From contig URHW01000001.1 in assembly GCA_900547775.1 (NCBI GenBank), forward strand, positions 372,001 through 436,000: a stretch of DNA of 64,000 nt, in the 5' to 3' direction. Positions 51,767 to 62,300 of the stretch are shown piece by piece. Under the pieces are notes generated by a model. It searched no databases, was not told the DNA's origin, and was given only the letters and a program-made list of their open reading frames with translations. The stretch comes from an uncultured Mycoplasmatota bacterium. Its GTDB lineage: Bacteria; Bacillota_I; Bacilli_A; RF39; UBA660. The position numbers were made by a program, and so were the translations under genes. How positions within the stretch are numbered: position 1 is the stretch's first letter; each line of letters begins with the position of its first letter.

Positions 51767-52477
51767 ATGAAATTTGAAGTATCAAAAAGCTTTTTTGATA
51801 AATTAGAATATTCTGTTTTTGATTTTGTAGTTGTAAAAAAACTTTGATAATGAGATTTATTATGATTATATAAATAAAGTTTTTGAAGAAAATTTGCAAT
51901 CTTCTAAAAATAAATTTTTGAATGTAAAGATTAAAGAGTAAATATGGATGCAATTATATAGAGAAGTTTTTAGTAAGTTAAATATAAATCCAAATAAATA
52001 TATGTGCCCTATTGAGGCGAGGCTTTGATGTCAATAATATCTAAAGGAAATGATATTCCACATATTAATTCCATAGTAGATTTAGATAATGCTTTATCTT
52101 TAAAATATGAGTTACCAGTAGGGGTTCATGATATAGATAATTTTATAAGTGATATCCGAATTAAAGAAAGTGATGGAAATGACAATTTTATTCCTTTTGG
52201 AGGAACCGAAATAGAACATCCAGATGTTGGTGAAATAATTTATGCTTCTGGTGATGAGATTAAATCAAGAAGATGGACTTGGCGTCAAGGAGAAAGAAGC
52301 AAAGTTGCAGAACAATCTAAGAACTTTTTTATTCCTGTTGATGGTTTTATTTCTAACAAAGATAAAGTTTTAGAACTTCAAAATGAATTAGTCAAATTTT
52401 TAAAAGATGATTTAAATTTAGAAGTTTATAGTAGAATAGTTGATAAAGAACACAGGGCGTTTGAAGTGGAAGCATAA
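51767..52477 (+). pseudogene. B3/B4 (PheT-like) domain protein, broken by frameshifts
   Basis: Reads in pieces: MKFEVSKSFFDKLEYSVFDFVVVKKL* (frame from ATG 51767), NFDNEIYYDYINKVFEENLQ..., then MQLYREVFSKLNINPNKYMCPIEARL* and finally SKGNDIPHINSIVDLDNALSLKYELPVGVHDIDNF...RWTWRQGERSKVAEQS to 52477. Together they make the ~235-aa tRNA-binding B3/B4-domain family (NPNKY-C-IEAL-R-I-KG...IN-IVDL-N--SL---LP-G-HD). GAGGTGAT ribosome site at 51756. It lies immediately past the last attachment site. Confidence 0.75.
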
Positions 52478-52565
52478 AAACTTTTTTTTGTTTGGTAAAG
52501 TTTAAAATATAGTTTGGGTTATGTTATACTTTATGATAAAATATATCTTATATGAGGTGGTTTAA

Positions 52566-53429
52566 ATGATAAAGGGAAAGCCTTTTGTTAAGTGGGCTGG
52601 TGGTAAGAGACAGATTATTGATAAGTTAAAGTTTTATGCACCTAATGAGTTTAATACTTATTATGAACCATTTGTTGGTGGTGGGGCTTTGCTTTTTGAG
52701 TTATCGCCTAGAAGTGCGGTTATTAATGATTGTAATAAAGAACTTATGAATGTATATGTGTGTTTGAAGGATGCTAAAAAGTTTGATGCGATGTGCAGAG
52801 AACTTAATCATCATGAAGCTAATCATAGTGAAGAGTATTATTATCAAATTAGAAATTTAGATAGGGATAAGGCTAAGTTTAATAGACTTCCTGATTATAA
52901 GAGGGCTGCTAGAACTATTTATTTAAATAAAGCTTGTTTTAATGGTTTATATAGGGTTAATAGTAAGAATGAGTTTAATGTTCCTTTCGGAAAGAAGACT
53001 AGTGTTAATACTTATGAGGGGCAGAATTTAGGAATTATTTGTGGATATTTTAATTATAATGATGTAAAGATGCTTTCTGTTGATTTTGAAGAAGCTGTTA
53101 AAGATGCTAAGAAATGTGATTTTATTTATTTTGATCCTCCGTATGATTCAGATACTTCTATTTTTAATAGTTATACTGAAGAAGGCTTTGGGAAGAATGA
53201 ACAAGTTAGACTTGCTAGAGTGTTTAAGGAGTTAAGTGATAGGGGCTGTTATGTAATGCTATCCAATAATAAGACTAGTTTAATTAGTGAACTATATAAA
53301 GATTATAATATTTATGTTATTGAGGCTAATCGTAATATTAATTCTAATGGTAAGAAGAGGGGCAAGGTTAAGGAAGTTATTATTACTAATTATGAGAATA
53401 ATATGAGTTTTGATGAGAATGAAGGGTAA
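52566..53429 (+). CDS. dam: Orphan DNA adenine methylase (Dam/DpnII type)
   Basis: 287 aa. PFVKWAGGKRQIIDKL and YYEPFVGGGALLFEL (SAM-binding motif I), FDPPYDSDTSIFNSY (DPPY catalytic motif, about 194). Alpha-class N6-adenine methylase of the Dam/M.DpnIIA type, expected target GATC. No restriction endonuclease follows; instead a tandem-HEPN protein comes next. Codon use (AAG, GAT, AGT) matches the host genes, not the elements. Confidence 0.93.
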   Translation: MIKGKPFVKWAGGKRQIIDKLKFYAPNEFNTYYEPFVGGGALLFELSPRSAVINDCNKELMNVYVCLKDAKKFDAMCRELNHHEANHSEEYYYQIRNLDRDKAKFNRLPDYKRAARTIYLNKACFNGLYRVNSKNEFNVPFGKKTSVNTYEGQNLGIICGYFNYNDVKMLSVDFEEAVKDAKKCDFIYFDPPYDSDTSIFNSYTEEGFGKNEQVRLARVFKELSDRGCYVMLSNNKTSLISELYKDYNIYVIEANRNINSNGKKRGKVKEVIITNYENNMSFDENEG

Positions 53430-53446
53430 TGTTTTATCCTTTTTTT
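53423..53446 (+). terminator. Terminator after dam
   Basis: AGGGTAA/TTATCCT stem overlapping the dam stop codon, followed by seven T. Confidence 0.7.
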
Positions 53447-53483
53447 GTGATATGATATAATTTAAAAGAGACAGGTGATTTTT

Positions 53484-55160
53484 ATGGATAAAATTGATAG
53501 TATGTTAGATTATTATTCTGGGGCGAAGGCTTATTCTTTATTTTTACTTAATCAGTTTGTGGGTGATGAGTATGATGGTAGTTATATTCTTGATAAGAAA
53601 AATTATAATTCAGCTAGAGTAGCACTTATTAGTAATATACTTCTTGGAATAAAGGAAGAGATTGTTACAAAGGCTCCTGAACTTAAGTTTGAGACACAGA
53701 TATTTGCAGATGAATTAGCTAAGTCGGTTAGTATGATAGCAACCAAGACTGATAGTGGTTATGTAATAGATGGTTATAGTTTTAGTGATGCTGCGACTGT
53801 AGTTGCGATGATTCGTAATAAGCTTGCTCATGGTAATTTTATGTTTGATTTAGATCATAACAGGGTTATTTTAGATTTTGCTGGAAGAGGTGTAAAACTA
53901 AATATAGATAAGCTTGCTACTTTTGTTATTTATTCTCTTAAGAATTATTTTAGAAGAGTAAAAATGAAACTTTGTGAGAAAAGTTTTGTTATGAATGAAA
54001 AAGCAGAAAAAAATAGAACTAAACCTTTAAAAGATAGTAAAGAAGTTAAGAGAATTATATCTAATTTTAAAAAGGTGGAAGTTACTTTGAAAAGTAAAGG
54101 TGGGGTAATTATTAGTAAGGATCTAGCGGATATGTTAGATGAGGTAATTGATGCTTATAAAAATACTACTAATTTAAAAGTTTTTACTTTGTTTAAAGAT
54201 ATGGTTAAAGATAAGTATGATTTTGATTGGGATGTAAGATATGTTAAGTTTGATGATCTTGATGAGTTTGCAGATAGTTTGTTTGAGGTATTAAAGGATC
54301 AAGAATATACTGAAGCAGTTAATGCTATAGGTGATAAAGTTTTAAAGAGAGTTACGGAAGGAAAGAAGTTTAGTGAGATAAGTGCTTCTTTTAATGATTT
54401 TATATTACTTGAGGCTGCATATGACTTGCAATCTACTGATAAGGATAAGATTAGTAATTATATAGCAAATAAATATGGTAATTTTTTTGTTGCTAGTAAT
54501 GAAGAACTTACTGCGGCTTCAGTTAGTTTATTTAATACTTTGTTTGGATATTTACATGATGATTTGTTAGATAATGAGAATGCTTTTACTAGTGGAGATA
54601 ATACTGGATTTGATTATAGTACGTTAGATTTTTCTGCATTTAATGTTAGTTATTTAAAGCCAGATAATGGACCAATAGATAGTCATAAGGAAACTTATAT
54701 GGGAGCTTCTAAAAGACTTGCTGCTATTCAAAGTAAGATACAGAAAAATACTGAGAGTTTAAATGCGGTTAAGTTAAGCGGAAATACTAAGGCGCAGGCA
54801 GTACTTAGTGCTAATTTAAATAATGATAAGATTTTAGAAGCAACTATGATTAGTGATGTAGCATCAGCTAAAGCAACTTATGATGATGCGGTAGATTATG
54901 TAACTGATAATAGTTTACTTGTTTATAATAGGGGTATTATTAATGGAATAAGAAATAGTATTGCTCATGGTAAGTATACGGTTATTCAAAGTGGTTCTTT
55001 TGATGATGTTAGGATATTGTTTGAAGATATTTATGAAGGTGAAACTACATTTAAGGCTGATATTTCAATTGCAGAATTTTTGAATTTTATATATTCGAGT
55101 GAAGCTAAAGTTGTGTCATTTGTAAAGAGTAAAAAGAAAGTCAATGAAGTAAGTATATAG
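53484..55160 (+). CDS. Protein with two RNxxxH HEPN motifs
   Basis: 558 aa from ATG 53484 (AGGTGAT upstream). MIRNKLAHGNFMFD (Arg111...His116) and GIRNSIAHGKYTV (Arg490...His495) each form the RNxxxH HEPN RNase signature. Both are followed by similar beta strands and a helix (ILDFAGRGVKLNIDKLATFVIYSL / ILFEDIYEGETTFKADISIAEFLNFIYS), so the two ends look like a duplicated domain separated by about 370 mostly helical residues. Such pairs form RNase dimers in HEPN families; Cas13 also has two RNxxxH sites, but this protein is much smaller and no CRISPR array is near. Function unknown; RNase-based defence is inference. Confidence 0.7.
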   Translation: MDKIDSMLDYYSGAKAYSLFLLNQFVGDEYDGSYILDKKNYNSARVALISNILLGIKEEIVTKAPELKFETQIFADELAKSVSMIATKTDSGYVIDGYSFSDAATVVAMIRNKLAHGNFMFDLDHNRVILDFAGRGVKLNIDKLATFVIYSLKNYFRRVKMKLCEKSFVMNEKAEKNRTKPLKDSKEVKRIISNFKKVEVTLKSKGGVIISKDLADMLDEVIDAYKNTTNLKVFTLFKDMVKDKYDFDWDVRYVKFDDLDEFADSLFEVLKDQEYTEAVNAIGDKVLKRVTEGKKFSEISASFNDFILLEAAYDLQSTDKDKISNYIANKYGNFFVASNEELTAASVSLFNTLFGYLHDDLLDNENAFTSGDNTGFDYSTLDFSAFNVSYLKPDNGPIDSHKETYMGASKRLAAIQSKIQKNTESLNAVKLSGNTKAQAVLSANLNNDKILEATMISDVASAKATYDDAVDYVTDNSLLVYNRGIINGIRNSIAHGKYTVIQSGSFDDVRILFEDIYEGETTFKADISIAEFLNFIYSSEAKVVSFVKSKKKVNEVSI

Positions 55161-55234
55161 TTTAGAATAAAGCCCATTTTATTGTAAATAATAGTAATAA
55201 ATGATATAATTTTTTTGTTAATTAAGGTTGTGAT

Positions 55235-56380
55235 TTGATGTATAGAAAGACATATGCACTTATTGATTGTAATGTTATTGAGGATAATGTTAAAGCAATA
55301 ATAAAAGAGTATTCTTCTTATAAGTATTATTTTGGAGTGGTTAAAGCTAATGCTTATGGGCATGGGTTAGGAGTTATTAAGTATATGCTTAAGGCCGGTA
55401 TTAATTATTTAGCAGTAGCTACTTTAGAAGAGGGATTAGAGGTTAGAAAAAGATGTAGTGATGTTCCTGTATTAGTTTTAGAACCAGTTAGTGCTAGTGA
55501 TGCTGAGGTTGCTTCAAAGAATAATATTACGATAACGATAGATAATAAAGATATTTTTGATGAGATTAAGAAAAAGAAAATAAGGGTTAAGTTTCATTTG
55601 AAGATTGATACGGGAATGAATAGATTTGGTGTTAAGTCTAGTGAGGTAGCTTCTTATATTTATAATAATTCAGATAAGAATTTATATATGGAAGGTGTGT
55701 TTACTCAGTTATATTCTGGAGTAGGTGAAGAGCTAAATAAAGAGGTATCTAGATTTAAAGAGATAACTAAGGATATAGATTTAAGTAAGGTAGATATTGT
55801 TCATTTGGATAGAAGTTTGACGATGGAGCAACATAAGGCATTTGATTTTGCAAATGGGGTAAGATTAGGTGTTGTAATGTATGGATTTGCGAAAAGATCA
55901 TTTCCACTTTCTTGGAAGAGAAAACTTTTTAATAAGTTAACTTTTAAGAAGTATGTTCCGGATGTTAGTCCTTTAAAGTTAAATACTGCATTTAAGTTTG
56001 TTACTAATGTGATGGAGATAAAAGAGATTAAGCCTGGAGAAGGTGTTGGATATGGTGGTATGTATGATGCTAAGTCTAATATTAAGATAGGGATTCTTCC
56101 TTATGGCTTTGCTGATTTTGCACTTATTAAACCATATTATGTAGAGATTAATGGTAAGAAGTATAAGACTATTACTAATTATATGGATATAACTTCTGTT
56201 ATAATTGATGATTATGTTAAATTAGGTGATGAGGTTGTTATATTTGGTGATATGATTGGTATTCGTGAGATTGCTGGATATACTGGAGTTAATGTTTATA
56301 AGTTAATTTGCAGTGTTACATACAGAGTACCAAGAGTTTATGTTTATAATGGAAAGAGGATAGAAGATGAAGAAGTTTAG
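55235..56380 (+). CDS. Alanine racemase family, PLP-dependent
   Basis: 381 aa fold-type III PLP racemase. FGVVKANAYGHG holds the PLP lysine (Lys36); HLKIDTGMNRFG, HLDRS and GVGYGGMYDAKSNIKIGILPYGFAD give the barrel and C-terminal domain motifs. It overlaps the ATP-grasp ligase by 14 bp, which suggests it makes the D-amino acid that the ligase uses, as racD and aslfm do for D-aspartate in enterococci. Could also be the housekeeping alanine racemase. Confidence 0.85.
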   Translation: MMYRKTYALIDCNVIEDNVKAIIKEYSSYKYYFGVVKANAYGHGLGVIKYMLKAGINYLAVATLEEGLEVRKRCSDVPVLVLEPVSASDAEVASKNNITITIDNKDIFDEIKKKKIRVKFHLKIDTGMNRFGVKSSEVASYIYNNSDKNLYMEGVFTQLYSGVGEELNKEVSRFKEITKDIDLSKVDIVHLDRSLTMEQHKAFDFANGVRLGVVMYGFAKRSFPLSWKRKLFNKLTFKKYVPDVSPLKLNTAFKFVTNVMEIKEIKPGEGVGYGGMYDAKSNIKIGILPYGFADFALIKPYYVEINGKKYKTITNYMDITSVIIDDYVKLGDEVVIFGDMIGIREIAGYTGVNVYKLICSVTYRVPRVYVYNGKRIEDEEV

Positions 56381-57602
56381 AGCACTTATTATTGGAAATG
56401 ATATTAATGCTTATTATTTAGCTAGATGTTATCATGAGTTTACGGGAGAGAAAGCAGATTTGCTTAGTATTATAATTCCTGGTGAGAAGCCTTTTGCTTA
56501 TACGAGATATACTAAGATTTTAAATATTAAGTATGTAGAGAATCTATGGGATGAAAAAGTATTTTTAAGTGAATTAGATAAGTATTATGAAGAGCATAAG
56601 AAGGAGAAAATACTTCTTGTTAGTAGTAATGAGACTTATGGTGAGTTTATAGCGAAGAATAAGAGTAAGCTTAAGAGTAAATTTTTCTTTAATTATCCTA
56701 GTGTTAAGTTACAACATACTTTAGTTAATAAGGAAGACTTTTATAAGACGTATGCAGATAGTGTAATTGATTTACCAAGAAGTATTTATTATGATTGTAC
56801 TAAGAATGAAGAGATTAAACCAGAAGATATTACTTTCCCGGTAATTGTTAAACCAGCAAATGTTATTTTATTTAAACATATTAATTTTGTTGGTAAGAAG
56901 AAGATTTATAAGCTAGATACGATGGAAGAGTTACTTGATGTTATTGATAAGTTTAAGAAGGGTAATTATACGGATACAATTATTATTCAAGAGTATATTC
57001 CTGGTGATGATTCACATTTATTTGATGCAGTAGTTTATGCAGATAAGAATAAGAAGGTAAAGATGGTTTCTTTTGCTCAAATAGGTCTGCAAGAGCATGC
57101 TCCTAGAATGATTGGAAATGCAGCCGTTATTATTAATGGGTATTCACAGTATCCTGGTGTAGAAGAGCAAATTGAGAAGATTAGAAAGTTTACTGAGAAA
57201 ATAGGATATCAAGGATTTGCTGAATTTGATATGAAGTATGATGCTAGAGATGGTAAGTATAAAGTGATGGAGATTAATGCTAGACAAGGAAGATGTTCTT
57301 ATTATATAACACCTGCTGGATTTAATTTGATTGAGTTACTTTATAAGGATTTAATTGAAGGAAATGAACTTAAATATAAGATTTGTGATAAGGAAGTACT
57401 TGAGACGTTTGTACCTAAGTGTGTAGTTAAGAAGTATATTACAAATGAAGAGTTTAAGAAGAAGGCTTTATCTATGTGGAAAGATAGAACAGAAGCTCTT
57501 AATTATAAAAAGGATAATGGTTTCTTAAGAAAGTTGCTTTTATTAAAGATCAGATATAATTATATTAAGGCTTATAAAGAGTTTAAATGGGACTGGAAAT
57601 AG
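56367..57602 (+). CDS. ATP-grasp carboxylate-amine ligase, D-aspartate ligase-like
   Basis: 411 aa. N-terminal pre-ATP-grasp domain (ALIIGNDINAYYLARCYHEFTGEKADLL), FPVIVKPANVILFKHINFVGKKK, IIIQEYIPGDDSHLFDAVVY, and KVMEINARQGRCSYY (metal-binding Glu/Asn). The overall layout resembles Aslfm-type D-aspartate ligases that build the peptidoglycan side bridge. Coupled to the racemase. No membrane segment. A dimeric ATP-grasp of another pathway cannot be excluded. Confidence 0.75.
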   Translation: MKKFRALIIGNDINAYYLARCYHEFTGEKADLLSIIIPGEKPFAYTRYTKILNIKYVENLWDEKVFLSELDKYYEEHKKEKILLVSSNETYGEFIAKNKSKLKSKFFFNYPSVKLQHTLVNKEDFYKTYADSVIDLPRSIYYDCTKNEEIKPEDITFPVIVKPANVILFKHINFVGKKKIYKLDTMEELLDVIDKFKKGNYTDTIIIQEYIPGDDSHLFDAVVYADKNKKVKMVSFAQIGLQEHAPRMIGNAAVIINGYSQYPGVEEQIEKIRKFTEKIGYQGFAEFDMKYDARDGKYKVMEINARQGRCSYYITPAGFNLIELLYKDLIEGNELKYKICDKEVLETFVPKCVVKKYITNEEFKKKALSMWKDRTEALNYKKDNGFLRKLLLLKIRYNYIKAYKEFKWDWK

Positions 57603-57612
57603 TCCTTTTTTT
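57589..57612 (+). terminator. Terminator after the ligase
   Basis: GGGACT-ggaaat-AGTCC with T7, overlapping the stop codon. Confidence 0.8.
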
Positions 57613-57647
57613 GTTTATATTTTTCTTATTTGGGAATAATAATACTG

Positions 57648-57980
57648 ATGTGTATGAGGAAGTATGTTGTTTTTAATTTATTTTTATTTTATGGAATAGT
57701 TTTAAGTTATTTGGTTTTTAGTAAAAGTTATGCTTATGAAAATAGTGATGTTGTATATCCAGAAGGTGTAACTACACTTAATTTTAGTGATAAGGTACCA
57801 GATAAAGTTTTTGATAGAGTTTGTTCTTATGATGATTGTTTTGATTATATGGGTGGTACAGTAAATAATTTTATGAAAGATTTTAGTAATTATTTAGATA
57901 GTAAAAGTAGTACTGAATATAAGGAAATGATATATAGTAAAGGATATCCAATTACAAAAATTTATTATTCTAAAGATTAA
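57648..57980 (+). CDS. Small secreted protein, unknown
   Basis: 110 aa with a signal-like hydrophobic N-terminus (YVVFNLFLFYGIVLSYLVFSKSYAYE) and a short exported domain containing VCSYDDCFDYMGG (two cysteines that could pair). ATG 57654 is an alternative start. Its 3' end overlaps the convergent uvrD-like gene by 11 bp. Not recognised. Confidence 0.55.
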   Translation: MCMRKYVVFNLFLFYGIVLSYLVFSKSYAYENSDVVYPEGVTTLNFSDKVPDKVFDRVCSYDDCFDYMGGTVNNFMKDFSNYLDSKSSTEYKEMIYSKGYPITKIYYSKD

Positions 57981-59322
57981 TTTCTTCAATATATTCTTTT
58001 CCGTATTTTTTAATTTCTGTAATAAATATAGATGGGTTGTTTTTAGGTACTAGTAGGTAAGTATAGTTTTTTGATCTAGTAAGAGCAACATAGAAGAGTC
58101 TTCTTTCTTCTTCGTTTGGGTAAGAGTCTGTTTTAATTATTTTATTTAATAGTTTGGGATTAGGTATTCTAGATGGAAATCCATTTGTTTTGTTTTCAAG
58201 ATTTATTATGATGGTATTATCAAATTCTAGACCTTTTGATTTGTGAATTGTTAAGAATTTAAGATTTTCAGTTTCTTTAATATTATAGTCATCTTTGTCT
58301 TTATTATTTCTTCCCATTATAAGAGTTGTTCCAAAAAGGTTGGGGATAATTTTGTTTATAATTGTTTGTTTATTTGAAAAGTAAACTATTTTTATAGGTT
58401 TATTTAAATTTTTTTGGCAGATTACTGTTTTTTCAATCTGTTTTTTATTTTGCATTATAAATTTATTTGCTAAGTTGATTGTTTCTTGATTATTTCGATA
58501 GTTCATTACTAATTTTAATATAGTTATTTTTGGTATGTATTCTTTTATGTTTAGAAAGATATTTAAATCTAGACCACTAAATCTATAGATAGATTGGTAG
58601 TCGTCACCAACAAAGAATATTTTGGCATTATTTATTTTTTTAATTGCTAGGACTAGGTTAAGTCTTGTATAAGATGTGTCTTGAAATTCGTCGATTATAA
58701 TAAACTTATAAGGTACTTTTTTAATGTTGTTTGATATAAGTTTTTCAGCATTTATTATTAAATCATTAAAGTCGTGAGTACCAGATGATTCTAGTTCTCT
58801 ATGATAGATTAGATAAATATCTAGGATGATTTTTAAGTAGTCTTTATTTATGAAGTGTGATTTATTATAAAGATTCCATAGTGTATCAATTGATGAATAG
58901 TTTGCTTTGTACAGATTTATAAATGTTTTGATGTAAGTTTTTAGATTTGAAATTGTTGTTTCGATACATATTCTTTTAATGATGCTTGCTGTTTTTTTAT
59001 TTGTTTTAGCGTAGCTTTCGAAGTATTCATTGATGATATAGTCTAGGGTGTTACCAGCAAGATGGTAGTTTTCGTCTTTGATAATGTTTATAGCTAGTTT
59101 ATGAAATGTGGTGATATCTATTTCTTTATCACATTTTCTTTTAATGTCATTTACGGATTCATTTGTAAAAGAGATAACTAAGATTTCTTTTTCTTTGTAG
59201 ATGTTATTATCTATTAGGTAGTTTATTTTATTAATTATGGTATGCGTTTTACCAGAACCAGCACCAGCGATGAGGAGGGTATCATTAAGTGATAGTACTG
59301 CTTTTTGTTGTTCTTCATTCAT
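57970..59322 (-). CDS. UvrD/Rep-type superfamily 1 helicase, short form
   Basis: 450 aa. Motif I GAGSGKTHTIINKI (15-28), motif II IIDEFQDTSYTR, QSIYRFSG (motif III), MNYRNN (motif IV), LTIHKSKGLEF (motif V) and FYVALTRSKN (motif VI). All SF1A motifs are present, but it is two thirds of PcrA/UvrD length (~720 aa), lacking most of 1B/2B. Near addAB but with its own TTGACT/TATATT promoter. Confidence 0.88.
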   Translation of the reverse strand: MNEEQQKAVLSLNDTLLIAGAGSGKTHTIINKINYLIDNNIYKEKEILVISFTNESVNDIKRKCDKEIDITTFHKLAINIIKDENYHLAGNTLDYIINEYFESYAKTNKKTASIIKRICIETTISNLKTYIKTFINLYKANYSSIDTLWNLYNKSHFINKDYLKIILDIYLIYHRELESSGTHDFNDLIINAEKLISNNIKKVPYKFIIIDEFQDTSYTRLNLVLAIKKINNAKIFFVGDDYQSIYRFSGLDLNIFLNIKEYIPKITILKLVMNYRNNQETINLANKFIMQNKKQIEKTVICQKNLNKPIKIVYFSNKQTIINKIIPNLFGTTLIMGRNNKDKDDYNIKETENLKFLTIHKSKGLEFDNTIIINLENKTNGFPSRIPNPKLLNKIIKTDSYPNEEERRLFYVALTRSKNYTYLLVPKNNPSIFITEIKKYGKEYIEEINL

Positions 59323-59360
59323 GTTTATTAATATATGTCATCGTTTAAATTTAGTCAAGA

Positions 59361-59393
59361 AAAAAGAACATTAATCAATTTTGGTTAATGTTC
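59361..59393 (-). terminator. addA terminator
   Basis: GAACATTAA/TTAATGTTC stem overlapping the addA stop, followed on the minus strand by T6. Confidence 0.75.
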
Positions 59394-62300
59394 TATCTAG
59401 TAGTGAGTAAAGGTAAGTGGCTACTTGTTTGTGAGTTTTATTCTTGATATATTCTTTGTATCCGTTTAATTGCTTTTTATAAGCATTATCAGCAATGTTT
59501 TTAAGTTTGTAGTCAATTATATCAATATGGTCATTATACTCTAACATGAGGTCAATAACACCTGTTTTTTCACTTGTTTCATTATCATCTATAAATTCAT
59601 ATTCTTGATATATTTCAGCATTGTTTATATTTTTAAAGATGTCATTTTTTAGTAGGTTTTCTAGGATGCTTTTTTCAATTGGACTAAGTAAAGTGTAATC
59701 GGGATTTTTAAGGTTAGTGTTTTCTAACATGTAGTGCATTTCTGTACCAAAGTTCATGTTATTTTTTTCTTCTTCAGTGATTAGTTTACTTGTTTCTTTT
59801 GAAAAGTGTTTTTCTTCTAATGGACTTGTTTGAAATTCTTTTTCATCTACGCTTATTGTTTTATTTGTATTTATTAGGCCATCTAAGTTAATATTTTTTG
59901 ATATTTTGTAGTCATCATTAATCTCAGGAATATTAACGTTTGTGATGTATTTTTCTATGTATTCATAGACAGAGTTGAGGATATCTTTAAATGATTTATA
60001 TTTCATACGGTCTAAGTCATCAATTACTTTTTCGTTGTTTGTTACATAGATTTTGTCACTGTCAAGGCTTGTTACAATTATCATTTTTTCTTTTGCTCTA
60101 GTAAGTGCTACGTATAGAAGTCTTATTTTTTCAGATATTTCATTTCTTAAATTATCTTCTTTGAAAATTGTATTAATGAATGTATTAGAGAAGCCTTCAT
60201 TATAGCTGGGCATTATTAAACCATATTTTTCGTTATATAAGATTTTATCTTTAACATCCATTAGATTAAATTCTTTATGGAACCCAGAGAAGTAGCATAT
60301 TTTGTATTCTAATCCTTTGGATTTATGAATGTTAGTGATTGTTACAGAGTTTGAGTCACTGATTATTGCAGGTAATTTAATTACTTCAGAGTTTTCCATT
60401 AAGTTTTCAAAGAAGTCTTTCATGTCATAGATGTTCATACCAACGTCATTTAGGCTTTGAGCTTTTTCTAGAAGATTGTTAAGAATAATACTTCTATATA
60501 GGATGTTACCTTTAGAAATCATTTTGTCATAGAAGTTAAAGTCTTTGATGATGGTTTCAATTATTTCAGTGTTACTCATACTATCGATGTTTTTGCTAAT
60601 TTCTAGGCATTTTTGATATATTTCGGTAGTAGTTAATTGCTTATTTATAAGATTATTGTAAATTATATTGTCATCTAAATTATATAGGTAACTACGAGCA
60701 ATGCTAGTGTAGTAAAAATTAGTGTCTACGTTGTTTAATTTATTTTTGATGTTTATTATTAGTCCTAGAATATTATTTATTAAGCATACTTCATCTGTGA
60801 AAAGAATATCTTCGTCTTTGTAAATGTTAAGGGGTATTTGAAGGTAGTCAAATACTTTTTTATAGGTATCAAAGCTGCTTGTTCTATCCATGAGAATACA
60901 ACAGTCTTTGAATGTTATATCTCTTTGAACTTCATCATCTAGTACTTGGTATTTATCTTTAATTTTCTTTTTAATATCGTTTCCAATAATGAATGCTTCA
61001 ATTTCTTCTTTAGTGTGATCTTTGTCTTTTTCGTAGTTATAGATTTCTAGATTGTTATTATTTTTGTTACTACCAAAGATGTAAAAGCCTTGGTTACCAA
61101 AGATTAGACGGTGTTCTTTGTGGTAGTTAGCGTTTCCGATAAAGTCATCCATTATGTGATTAAAGATATCGTTGATACTGTCTAGGACTTGTTCTCTTGA
61201 ACGGAAGTTTTTATTTAAATCTATTTTTCTTCCACCATCTTCGTTTTTATATTTATCATATTTTATTTTGAAGATATCTGGGTTAGCGTTACGGAAACGG
61301 TAGATAGATTGTTTAACATCACCAACCATATAAACGTTGTTATTTTCTAGTTGGGAGATGAAGGTTTCTTGCATATCACTTGTATCTTGATATTCGTCGA
61401 TCATGATTTCTTTGAATGAATTTTTAAGATTTGTACGGACCTCTTCGTTCGTTTTTATTAGTTTAATTGCTAGTTTACTGATGTCGTTAAACTCAAACAT
61501 ATTTTTTGAATATTTGTAATTTTCGGTTTCTTTGTGTAAAACTTTGATGATATCAACAATTATTTTGGCATCACTTTTAGTACTTCTTAAATTATTTATA
61601 AGTACTTCTTTATCAAAGTAGCATAGTTCTTTTATAGATTTGGTAATTTCACTAATTTGAGTTTTATAATATTTAGCTTTTTCACCAGAACCATTAGGTA
61701 GTCTAGGCATTGTGAAGTCTAGTGATAGTCTGATAGTATTGTAGTCTTTGGCTTTTATTAGTGGCTCTAGAACTGTAAAGAATTTTTGATATGTTTTTTC
61801 TTCTATTTCATAACCTAGATTTTCAAGACTGTTTTTTATTGAATTTATTTTATTTTGAATAAGTTTTTCATATGAGTTAAATAGATTTTCTAGGTTTTTG
61901 TCAGTATAGTAGTTGTCAATATAATTATTTAAAAAGTCTTCTTTATTGATAAGTAGGTCTAGGGATGAGTCTATTGCGAGAATTTTTTTTCTAAGAGGTT
62001 TGTCATTCTTGACACAGTATTTTGTTATGAAGTTAATAAAATCTTTATTATTTTCTTGGTATTGATCTTCAAATATTTTATCAATTAGTTTTTTCTTTTC
62101 TAGTTTAATTATGGATGCATCTATGATACTTAGGCCAGCATCTAGCCCTAGATAATAGTGATATTTTTTTACTAGAGATAAGACATAGGCATCGAATGTT
62201 GTTATGTTAGCAGTTTCGATTAGATTCATTTCTTCGGTAAGTTCTGGTAGTTTGCTAATTGCTTTTTTAATTCTTTCTTTCATTTCTGCCGCTGCATTAT

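Noticed and set aside
53484..55160. Cas13 effector
   Set aside because: Two RNxxxH motifs are suggestive, but 558 aa is far too short, there is no CRISPR array in the window, and the two HEPN units look like a simple duplication.
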